Below, piece by piece: positions 1-6,316 of a stretch of 6,316 nt of DNA. Location of the stretch: contig NYXD01000041.1 in assembly GCA_002685435.1 (NCBI GenBank), forward strand, positions 1 through 6,316, in the 5' to 3' direction. A program made the position numbers and the translations under genes. How positions within the stretch are numbered: the first letter of the stretch is position 1; every line of letters begins with the position of its first letter. This DNA is from Cryomorphaceae bacterium. Lineage in GTDB: Bacteria; Bacteroidota; Bacteroidia; Flavobacteriales; Schleiferiaceae. The notes under the pieces were generated by a model that saw only the letters and a program-made list of their open reading frames with translations, had not been told where the DNA came from and did not search any database.

Positions 1-2527
1 GGTTGGCGTTGTTAATGATAATGGAATTCGCATTGGGCACATCTAAGCCACTTTCGATAATAGATGTGGCGACTAAAACGTCGTATTTACCGTCCATAAA
101 GTCCAGCATGACTTTTTCTAATTTCTTACCGTCCATTTGGCCATGGCCTATGGCAATTCTCGCATCGGGCACTAACCGTTGAATCATTCCTGCGACTTCC
201 TGTATGTTGCTGACACGATTATTGATAAAGAAAACTTGTCCACCGCGCTGGATCTCATAACTCACCGAATCGCGAATGGCCTCTTCTGTAAATCCGATGA
301 GCTCCGTTTCAATGGGTTGACGGTTCGGCGGGGGAGTAGTCATTACACTAAGGTCGCGCGCGGCCATCAGTGAAAACTGAAGGGTACGCGGAATAGGTGT
401 GGCGGTCAACGTTAAGGTATCAACACCTACTTTGAGCGTCTTAATTTTATCCTTTACCCCTACACCAAATTTTTGTTCTTCGTCCACAATAAGGAGACCG
501 AGGTCTTTGAATTCCACGGTCTTGCTGACCAATTTATGTGTGCCAATAAGAATATCGACCTTACCGCTTTTAAGATTCGCCAATGTCTCTCGTTGCTGCT
601 TGGCCGTGCGAAATCTATTGATATAGTCTACCGTTACGGGAAAACCTTCCAGCCGTTTGGTGAAGGTTTTGAAGTGTTGGAAGGCAAGAATAGTGGTTGG
701 CACAAGCACTGCGACTTGTTTGCCATTTGCCGCAGCTTTGAATGCTGCGCGTATAGCAATTTCAGTTTTACCAAAGCCAACATCACCACAAATAAGACGG
801 TCCATAGGCATGGGGCGTTCCATATCTTTTTTTACCGCTTCCGTCGCAGAAACCTGATCCGGGGTGTCTTCGTACAAGAAACTGGCTTCCAATTCATGTT
901 GCAGGTAGCCGTCTGGCGCGCATTCGAACCCAATGGCTTCTTTGCGTTTTGCGTACAATTGGATCAAATCAAAGGCGATCTGCTTCACCTTCGCCTTCGT
1001 CTTCTTTTTCAGCGACTGCCATTGTGGGCTGCCTAGCTTATTCAATTGCGGCGCTGTTCCATCTTTCCCATTGAACTTACTGATCTTATGCAGCGAATGA
1101 ATACTGACATACAGAATATCGTTGTCGCGATAGACCAATTTTATGGCTTCTTGCACAGTACCGTTATTGTCGATTTTTTGAAGCCCGCCAAACTTACCCA
1201 CCCCATGGTCTACATGCGTTACATAATCACCAAACTCTAATGCGTTGAGTTGCTCTAATGTGATGGCCTGTTTTTTCTGTGCACCGTTTTTAATATTGAA
1301 GCGCTGATACCGGTCGAATATCTGGTGGTCAGTATAGAGGTAGACGCCGGCCAATTCATCCTCAAATCCTTCGTGTAACGATGTGGTGGTTGTGGCGTAT
1401 CGCGGGGCAAGCTCCAAATCCTCAAAAATGGCCCTGAACCTGTCTATTTGCTTTTCGTTCGCGCACATCAATACGGCCTGCTTGCCCCGCCCGTCTACAT
1501 CGAGTAAGGTCTGTGCAAGAAGATTAAAGTCCTTATTAAATGCCCGTTGCGGAAGTGCTTTGCTTTCGATGGTTTGAGTGTGCCACTGGGCTTTACCAAA
1601 TTCTACACGACTGTAATCCATAAGATCACGTTTCATTGCATCGCCTGAAACAAACATCTCGCTTGGCGCACCGCGTTTCACTGCATCTCCTAATTGCTCA
1701 TAGGTTTCATGGGCCAATTCCATTAATCGGTCCAAACCTGCCGTAAGCAAAGAAGGTGTATCAAGCCATACTTGCGTCTGCTTTGGTAAATAGCTCAGAA
1801 AGGAGCTGCGTTGTTCGAGGAAGGTTTTGTTTTCGACGTTTGGAACAATGCTCATTTTACTAGCCTTCCCAATGGTGCGTTGGCTCTCAATGTCGAAATA
1901 GCGAATGCTCTCTACTTCATCGTCAAAAAATTCTACGCGATAGGGGTGATCTTTCGAAAAAGAGAAGATATCTACGATACCCCCACGTACAGAAAATTGG
2001 CCTGGACTTGTGACAAAGTCTACGCGTTCGAATTGGTATTCAAAAAGCGTTTCGTTTAAAAAGTCAATCGATATACGCTCACCCACATGAAGCTTTAGGG
2101 TATTGTTTTCCAATTCCTTTTTAGTTACTACTTTTTCGAAAAGTGCTTCGGTATAGGTAATGACAATGGGTGAACGACGTCTGCTGCTAAGATGATTCAA
2201 CACCTCCGCTCGCAGAAGGACATTTGCGTTATCCGTTTGCGAAACTTCATAAGGTCTGCGATAAGATGCCGGATAAAAATAACACGGCACTTTCGGTAAA
2301 AGCTTCTCAAGATCATTCTGAAGGTAAGCGGCTTGCTCTTTACTCTGTGCAATGAGCAATTGGGGTACATTCGTTTGAACAAAAGCCGCTGCAGTTAGAA
2401 TAGCCGTGTGTGAGCCACCTGCAGTTGTGCATCCGATAGCGGTGCGTTGGTTGTCTTTGGCGGCCTCAACTAAGGCTTGAATGAGCGGGTGTTCATCGTA
2501 GTAGCTAAGTAAGTCTGCCAGTTCCAA
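1..2527 (-). CDS. mfd: Transcription-repair coupling factor Mfd (3' end beyond the window)
   Basis: Mfd is a cytoplasmic DNA translocase. It pushes RNA polymerase off DNA lesions and recruits UvrA for nucleotide excision repair. The reverse strand is open for 842 codons without a stop. Visible parts in order: a UvrB-like N-terminal region with a degenerate P-loop (GGSHTA, about residues 37-42) and GQFSVRGGIVDIF (177-189); the RNA polymerase-interacting CarD-like domain near GDYVTHVDHGVGKFGG (433-448); then the RecG-like helicase core with Walker A GDVGFGKTE (581-589), DEEQ box (682-685), TATPIPRT (708-715) and IIESGLDVPNAN near residues 823-834. The final helicase motif and the C-terminal UvrA-inhibitory domain lie outside the window. 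The start is inferred to be TTG at 2527: the in-frame TAA at 2531-2533 is the fbp stop, and no in-frame ATG occurs early in the conserved N-terminus. No strong Shine-Dalgarno is seen, so translation probably depends on coupling to fbp. All motifs in view are intact. The identity is very secure and the exact start moderately so. Confidence 0.96.
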   Translation of the reverse strand, partial: MELADLLSYYDEHPLIQALVEAAKDNQRTAIGCTTAGGSHTAILTAAAFVQTNVPQLLIAQSKEQAAYLQNDLEKLLPKVPCYFYPASYRRPYEVSQTDNANVLLRAEVLNHLSSRRRSPIVITYTEALFEKVVTKKELENNTLKLHVGERISIDFLNETLFEYQFERVDFVTSPGQFSVRGGIVDIFSFSKDHPYRVEFFDDEVESIRYFDIESQRTIGKASKMSIVPNVENKTFLEQRSSFLSYLPKQTQVWLDTPSLLTAGLDRLMELAHETYEQLGDAVKRGAPSEMFVSGDAMKRDLMDYSRVEFGKAQWHTQTIESKALPQRAFNKDFNLLAQTLLDVDGRGKQAVLMCANEKQIDRFRAIFEDLELAPRYATTTTSLHEGFEDELAGVYLYTDHQIFDRYQRFNIKNGAQKKQAITLEQLNALEFGDYVTHVDHGVGKFGGLQKIDNNGTVQEAIKLVYRDNDILYVSIHSLHKISKFNGKDGTAPQLNKLGSPQWQSLKKKTKAKVKQIAFDLIQLYAKRKEAIGFECAPDGYLQHELEASFLYEDTPDQVSATEAVKKDMERPMPMDRLICGDVGFGKTEIAIRAAFKAAANGKQVAVLVPTTILAFQHFKTFTKRLEGFPVTVDYINRFRTAKQQRETLANLKSGKVDILIGTHKLVSKTVEFKDLGLLIVDEEQKFGVGVKDKIKTLKVGVDTLTLTATPIPRTLQFSLMAARDLSVMTTPPPNRQPIETELIGFTEEAIRDSVSYEIQRGGQVFFINNRVSNIQEVAGMIQRLVPDARIAIGHGQMDGKKLEKVMLDFMDGKYDVLVATSIIESGLDVPNANSIIINNAN

Positions 2528-2530
2528 GGT

Positions 2531-3586
2531 TTATTCTTTGTATTTCTGCATAAATGCATGGGCGGTCTCAACCATACGCGGCGAACCAATGAAAACAGGT
2601 ACCCGTTGGTGTAATTCCGAGGGGTCTATCTCCAAAATTCGCTTTGCGCCGTCTGTGGCCATACCGCCGGCTTGTTCAACAATAAAAGCGAGTGGGTTAC
2701 ACTCATACAGGAGACGAAGTTTGCCATTTGGCGCCATCGTTCCTGTGGGGTAAAGATACACCCCACCTTTAATAAGATTGCGGTGAAAATCGGAAACTAA
2801 TGAGCCTATGTAACGAGAGGTGTAAGGCCGATTTGTGGCTTCGTCGAACTCTTGACAATACTTCAAATATTGCTTTACCCCCGTGGGAAAATGCACGTAA
2901 TTTCCTTCGTTTACACTGTAGATTTTTCCTTCTGCGGGAATAGTCATGTTTGGGTGAGATAAACAGAACACACCGATTGAGGGGTCTAATGTAAAGCCAT
3001 TCACGCCGTTTCCTGTAGTATACACGAGCATAGTTGACGAGCCGTACACGACATAACCGGCGGCGATTTGTGCATCACCAGGTTGTAAGAAATCGTTTAA
3101 ACCCACCGGACTACCGGTTGGGGTAATTCTGCGATAGATTGAGAAAATGGTACCTACACTTACGTTTACGTCTATATTAGAAGAACCGTCTAGAGGGTCC
3201 ATTAACACGATGTATTTTGCATCGGTATGAATTTCATCGTCGAAACTTATGAAGGAATCTTCTTCTTCAGAGGCAACACCGCAAACTTGACCCATACTGC
3301 GCAGCGCGCGCATGAATGTCTCATTCGCCATGACATCTAATTTCTGTTGCTGTTCGCCTTGCACATTTTCAGTGCCTATTGCCCCCAGTATGTCTGCTAA
3401 TCCAGCTTTATTAATTTCCCTGTTTACCACCTTCGCAGCAAGACGAATTGAGGTTAAGAGTTGTGATAATTCTCCGGATGCGAACGGAAAATCCTTTTGA
3501 TTCTCAACGATGAATTCGCCGAGCGTAGTGGGTTGTACCATGGTCAGTGGTTTTTTGGTTGTAATAGGTGCATGCAAGTTAGCCAT
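2531..3586 (-). CDS. fbp: Class I fructose-1,6-bisphosphatase
   Basis: This cytoplasmic enzyme hydrolyses fructose 1,6-bisphosphate to fructose 6-phosphate and phosphate, the committed step of gluconeogenesis. The 351-residue product has the class I hallmarks. These are the metal site [10 protein letters not shown] (130-139), the upstream acidic cluster SEEED (106-110), the substrate-binding stretch around [16 protein letters not shown] (255-270) and [13 protein letters not shown] (296-308). The N-terminal GELSQLL (38-44) and the KY pair before the metal site (124-125) match segments that bind AMP in the animal enzyme, so AMP inhibition is plausible but inferred. The first 15 residues do not resemble the family, and conserved sequence begins around TLGEF (21-25). 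Met16, with its ATG at 3541-3539, would give a more typical 336 residues and is a serious alternative start. The gene is divergent from rsmA and lies three bases upstream of mfd, so the two minus-strand genes are likely cotranscribed. Confidence 0.97.
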   Translation of the reverse strand: MANLHAPITTKKPLTMVQPTTLGEFIVENQKDFPFASGELSQLLTSIRLAAKVVNREINKAGLADILGAIGTENVQGEQQQKLDVMANETFMRALRSMGQVCGVASEEEDSFISFDDEIHTDAKYIVLMDPLDGSSNIDVNVSVGTIFSIYRRITPTGSPVGLNDFLQPGDAQIAAGYVVYGSSTMLVYTTGNGVNGFTLDPSIGVFCLSHPNMTIPAEGKIYSVNEGNYVHFPTGVKQYLKYCQEFDEATNRPYTSRYIGSLVSDFHRNLIKGGVYLYPTGTMAPNGKLRLLYECNPLAFIVEQAGGMATDGAKRILEIDPSELHQRVPVFIGSPRMVETAHAFMQKYKE

Positions 3587-3628
3587 TTTCCGTGGGAATC
3601 ACCCGAAACTAAAGATTACCTTTACCCC
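3587..3628. promoter_or_regulatory. Divergent intergenic region between fbp and rsmA
   Basis: This 42-base gap must carry, or closely adjoin, the start signals of both divergent groups. Two loose matches to the Bacteroidota -7 element TAnnTTTG are visible. TAGTTTCG lies on the minus strand (plus-strand 3604-3611), facing fbp. TACCTTTA lies on the plus strand (3617-3624), facing rsmA. Neither has a convincing TTTG -33 element at the usual spacing, and the second would leave rsmA almost leaderless. Neither gene has a recognisable Shine-Dalgarno. That the region holds promoters is inferred from gene orientation; the specific boxes are weak. If fbp starts at Met16, the gap widens to about 87 bases (3542-3628). 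Confidence 0.4.
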
Positions 3629-4414
3629 ATGAGATTCGACGGACAAGTACGTGCTAAAAAGCACTTGGGACAACACTTCCTGAAAGATGAGAGCATCGCA
3701 GAACGCATTGCAGCTGTAGTTCCTTTTGAGGGTGTAGAAAAAGTATTGGAAATCGGTCCAGGCATGGGTGTGATGACAAAGTATCTATTGAGAAACCCGT
3801 CCATCGAAACGTGGGTGATTGAAATTGATCAGGAGAGTGTAAGTTATTTACAGGCAAATTACAACCAGCTCAGTGCCCGAATCTTAGAGGAGGATTTTTT
3901 GAAATGGAATCCGTCAAAAACATTTGGCGATGCGCCATTTGCTTTGATCGGTAACTTTCCATACAATATTTCTTCCCAGATCGTCTTTAAAGTGCTTGAA
4001 GAGCGGCATCAAATTCCGCTTTTTGGTGGGATGTTCCAGAAGGAAGTGGCCGAAAGATTGTGCGCTCCTCCAGGAAATAAAACCTATGGAATCTTATCCG
4101 TATTGTGTCAGGCTTACTTTGATTTGACCTATGATTTTACCGTGCCTCCCACAGTGTTTAACCCTCCACCAAAGGTGGAGAGCGGGGTCATGCACATGGT
4201 AAGAAAACCTACTGACCCAGATATTTCATTTGCACTACTCAAGCGCGGGGTTAAAGCGGCTTTTGGACAGCGGAGAAAAACTTTACGTAATGCTTTGAAA
4301 GTCCTTAACTTGCCTGTAGGCTTTGATCACCCGTATTTGACGAAACGTGCGGAGCAATTGGGCCATGCAGAGTTTGTGGAATTGCTAAATGCCATTGAAG
4401 ATGGAAGAGCTTAG
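3629..4414 (+). CDS. rsmA: 16S rRNA (adenine1518-N6/adenine1519-N6)-dimethyltransferase RsmA/KsgA
   Basis: The enzyme uses S-adenosylmethionine to dimethylate two adjacent adenines in the 3'-terminal hairpin of 16S rRNA, late in small-subunit assembly. The 261-residue product is of normal family length. It shows the N-terminal KKHLGQHFL (10-18), the SAM-binding motif VLEIGPGMG (39-47), an acidic end to the second strand in VIEID (63-67), and the catalytic motif NFPYNISS (109-116, family form NLPYNIS). The C-terminal helical part includes FNPPPKVES (177-185) and FGQRRKTLRN (212-221). The ATG at 3629 is chosen because it puts the conserved KKHLGQHFL box about ten residues from the start. The frame stays open upstream to an ATG at 3497, but that extra 44-residue segment is antisense to fbp and does not look like the family. 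The 3' end overlaps the mgtE start, so the two are probably cotranscribed and coupled. Loss of this gene classically gives kasugamycin resistance. Confidence 0.97.
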   Translation: MRFDGQVRAKKHLGQHFLKDESIAERIAAVVPFEGVEKVLEIGPGMGVMTKYLLRNPSIETWVIEIDQESVSYLQANYNQLSARILEEDFLKWNPSKTFGDAPFALIGNFPYNISSQIVFKVLEERHQIPLFGGMFQKEVAERLCAPPGNKTYGILSVLCQAYFDLTYDFTVPPTVFNPPPKVESGVMHMVRKPTDPDISFALLKRGVKAAFGQRRKTLRNALKVLNLPVGFDHPYLTKRAEQLGHAEFVELLNAIEDGRA

Positions 4415-5744
4415 TGTAAAAGAACGGATCGAGCGTGCAATGAACGCCATTGATTGGACGGAGTTTGAAGAATATACCATGGACTTGCACGCTGCGGATA
4501 TTGCTGAAGCACTTGAGTCTCGTGAGATTGAGGAGATTGAGCGTTTCCTTGAAAGCTTGGATGCGGAGCTTGTTGCAGATATTCTTGTCGAGATTGATGA
4601 AGACATTCGTACTCAGCTGCTAAAGACGTATTCATCAGAAGATATTGCCCATGAGCTCGTAGAGAACATGGACAGTGATGATGCGGCGGACATGCTTTCT
4701 GAGCTTTCGGACGAGTTGACAAAAGAAGTACTCTCGAAGGTCGATGATAAAGAGCAAGCAAAAAAGATTGCCCATCTACTAACGCATGACGAGGATACCG
4801 CCGGAGCCTTGATGGCGACGGAATATGTTAAAGTGCAAGAGGGCTTGACGGCGCTTAGATGTGTGGCAGCAATGAGGACTCAGGCAGAAAATGTAGACCG
4901 CGTTCATGCTGTTTATGTGGTTAATGAAGATGATATACTGGTGGGGACGTTGAGTTTGAAAAAACTATTGACGGCGAAACGAACAGAAAATATATCAGAA
5001 CTCTACACCCCGATTAGACACACGGTATTATCTACTACCCCTGCAGAGGAAGTAGCGAATACCATGCAGAAATACGATTTATTCGTGCTCGCGGTGGTGA
5101 ATGCCGCTGGCGAATTACTCGGTCGTATTACTTTGGATGACGTCGTCGATTTTATACGTGAAGAGGCTGAGCGCGATTACCAATTAGCTTCGGGTTTGAC
5201 CGACGAGGTTGAAAGCGACGATACCGTTTTACAAGTGACCCGGGCACGCATACCTTGGCTGCTTATTGGTCTCTTTGGAGGATTGATAGTGGCTTTGATG
5301 CTAGGTGAAAACGAAGGTGATATTAAATCGGTGCCAGCTCTGGCTTTATTTATGCCTCTGATTGCGGCGATGGCCGGTAATGTTGGAGTTCAATCCTCAG
5401 CAATTGTGGTACAAGCCCTAGCTTCTGAAACGAAAGAGCAAAACATCATTGCGAAGCTTTGGAAGGAATTATCTGTGGGTTTAGTAAATGGTCTTATACT
5501 CGCAGCTACCATGTACGGAGCCGGCTTACTTTTAGGCTATGACCAATTGGTCACTATGACTGTTGCGGTTTCCCTTCTCGCTGTAATCATCTTCGCTTCT
5601 TTGTTTGGAACCTTTATACCTCTACTACTTAACAGGTTCAACATAGATGCTGCCTTGGCAACAGGTCCTTTTATCACCACGGCAAATGATGTGATCGGAT
5701 TGATTATTTATTTTCAAATTGGTCGCTACATCATCGGATACTGA
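4389..5744 (+). CDS. mgtE: Magnesium transporter MgtE
   Basis: MgtE is a dimeric inner-membrane Mg2+ channel whose cytoplasmic domains sense intracellular Mg2+ and close the pore. The 451-residue product has the full architecture. An acidic helical N domain spans about 30-130. A CBS pair follows, opening at HDEDTAGALMATEYV (133-147) and closing at GRITLDDVVDFIREEAERD (245-263). Five hydrophobic segments follow at roughly 288-306, 315-345, 358-383, 387-415 and 424-449. Family signatures are PLIAAMAGNVGVQSS (323-337) and the last-helix TGPFITTANDVIG (425-437); its aspartate, D434, matches the position lining the ion path in characterised MgtE. The ATG at 4389 overlaps rsmA by 26 bases. A second ATG at 4401 (Met5), preceded by GAAG, would reduce the overlap to 14 and may be the true start. 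No Mg2+ riboswitch precedes it, as expected for a gene starting inside its upstream neighbour. The stop shares bases with the next start. Confidence 0.97.
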   Translation: MPLKMEELSVKERIERAMNAIDWTEFEEYTMDLHAADIAEALESREIEEIERFLESLDAELVADILVEIDEDIRTQLLKTYSSEDIAHELVENMDSDDAADMLSELSDELTKEVLSKVDDKEQAKKIAHLLTHDEDTAGALMATEYVKVQEGLTALRCVAAMRTQAENVDRVHAVYVVNEDDILVGTLSLKKLLTAKRTENISELYTPIRHTVLSTTPAEEVANTMQKYDLFVLAVVNAAGELLGRITLDDVVDFIREEAERDYQLASGLTDEVESDDTVLQVTRARIPWLLIGLFGGLIVALMLGENEGDIKSVPALALFMPLIAAMAGNVGVQSSAIVVQALASETKEQNIIAKLWKELSVGLVNGLILAATMYGAGLLLGYDQLVTMTVAVSLLAVIIFASLFGTFIPLLLNRFNIDAALATGPFITTANDVIGLIIYFQIGRYIIGY

Positions 5745-6316
5745 TGAAGGCACTACTCATAGACGATACGCATCCACTGCTCGAAGAAGGTTTAACTGCG
5801 GGTGGATTAGAATTGGTTCGTGCTTTTGTCGAACCGCTAGAAGAGCTCACTGAGAGGCACTCAGATGCGGAGGTGATTATCATTCGCTCTCGACTGAAAG
5901 TAACTAAAGACTTTTTACATGCTTTTCCCCGACTAAAAGTCATTGGGCGTCTTGGTGCTGGGCTGGAAAATATAGATGTCGAGGAGGCAACCCGAAATGA
6001 GATCGTTTGTCTGCGCGTACCGGAGGGTAATGCACGTGCAGTCGCAGAACATGCCTTAGGTATGCTTTTGAGCTTACTCAATCACCTTCCGCGTGTTCAT
6101 CGAGAAATTAAGGAAGGTAAATGGTTACGCGAGTCGAATAAAGGACGCGAACTACAAGCGCTGAAAGTAGGTGTGATCGGCTATGGAATAATGGGCGGCA
6201 CTTTTGCTCGATTGCTCGATGCCATGGGCGTAACGGTACTTGCGTATGATAAATACAAAACCGGATATGCTGAAGGTGGGGTTCAAGAGTGTTCATTGCA
6301 AGAGCTCTACACCGAA
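5744..6316 (+). CDS. D-2-hydroxyacid dehydrogenase, phosphoglycerate dehydrogenase-like (3' end beyond the window)
   Basis: This is the first 191 residues of an NAD-dependent D-isomer 2-hydroxyacid dehydrogenase. The N-terminal part carries IIIRSRLKVT (45-54), GRLGAGLENID (68-78) and VPEGNARAVAEHALG (92-106), which resemble substrate-domain segments of phosphoglycerate dehydrogenase (SerA), the first enzyme of serine synthesis. The Rossmann nucleotide site follows as VGVIGYGIMGG (142-152), with an acidic residue ending the second strand (YD, 168-169), which favours NAD over NADP. The catalytic Arg, Glu and His residues and any C-terminal ACT domain lie beyond the window. Substrate specificity therefore stays open: SerA is the best guess, but other members of the superfamily share these motifs. 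The ATG overlaps the mgtE stop in TGATG, indicating translational coupling and membership in the rsmA-mgtE transcript. The frame is open to the last base. Confidence 0.9.
   Translation, partial: MKALLIDDTHPLLEEGLTAGGLELVRAFVEPLEELTERHSDAEVIIIRSRLKVTKDFLHAFPRLKVIGRLGAGLENIDVEEATRNEIVCLRVPEGNARAVAEHALGMLLSLLNHLPRVHREIKEGKWLRESNKGRELQALKVGVIGYGIMGGTFARLLDAMGVTVLAYDKYKTGYAEGGVQECSLQELYTE

Noticed and set aside
473..1036. A 187-codon plus-strand open frame, and a neighbouring one at 399-626
   Set aside because: They lie wholly antisense to the conserved helicase core of mfd, and the translation shows no recognisable domain. They are best explained as shadows of the mfd codon pattern.
3569..3576. 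An 8-base palindrome, TGCATGCA, near the fbp start and upstream of rsmA
   Set aside because: It is short, lies within fbp codons as annotated, and is not repeated nearby. An 8-base palindrome is easily expected by chance.
3497..3628. A 44-codon upstream extension of the rsmA frame
   Set aside because: It runs antisense through the fbp 5' end, is unlike any RsmA N-terminus, and would displace the conserved KKHLGQHFL box far from the start. The ATG at 3629 fits the family.
4330..4400. A possible Mg2+ riboswitch ahead of mgtE
   Set aside because: The sequence upstream of mgtE is the rsmA coding region with intact codons to its stop, and no leader or terminator hairpin is seen.
4411..4761. A 116-codon minus-strand open frame within mgtE, and a similar one at 5731-6081 within the dehydrogenase
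   Set aside because: Both are opposite well-supported genes and have low-complexity translations without domain signals, so they are shadows.

Overview
The window reads as an ordinary, gene-dense stretch of a bacterial chromosome. Protein similarity suggests a member of the Bacteroidota, probably near the Flavobacteriales. The grounds are the sequence style of Mfd and class I fructose-1,6-bisphosphatase, a linked rsmA-mgtE-hydroxyacid dehydrogenase set, and the lack of convincing Shine-Dalgarno sequences before the starts. The phylum call rests on recalled family resemblance, not on a search.

Five protein genes fill almost every base, in two divergent groups. On the minus strand, leftward from about 3586, are fbp (class I fructose-1,6-bisphosphatase, gluconeogenesis) and then mfd (transcription-repair coupling factor). 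mfd runs off the left edge after 842 codons. The fbp stop and the proposed mfd TTG start are three bases apart and in the same reading frame. On the plus strand, rightward from 3629, are rsmA/ksgA (16S rRNA adenine dimethyltransferase), mgtE (magnesium channel/transporter) and a D-2-hydroxyacid (phosphoglycerate-type) dehydrogenase. The last gene runs off the right edge after 191 codons. rsmA and mgtE overlap, and mgtE and the dehydrogenase share the bases of a TGATG junction, so these three look like one translationally coupled operon.

The only non-coding DNA is the 42 bases between the divergent fbp and rsmA starts, or about 87 if fbp starts at its internal Met16, plus three bases between fbp and mfd. 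No RNA genes, mobile elements, CRISPR arrays, riboswitches or clear terminators were seen.

The genes do not form a single pathway. They are housekeeping functions in DNA repair, carbon flux, ribosome maturation, Mg2+ homeostasis and probably serine or hydroxyacid metabolism. I found no evidence of a novel system. The points worth a second look are the compact gene junctions and start-site choices.
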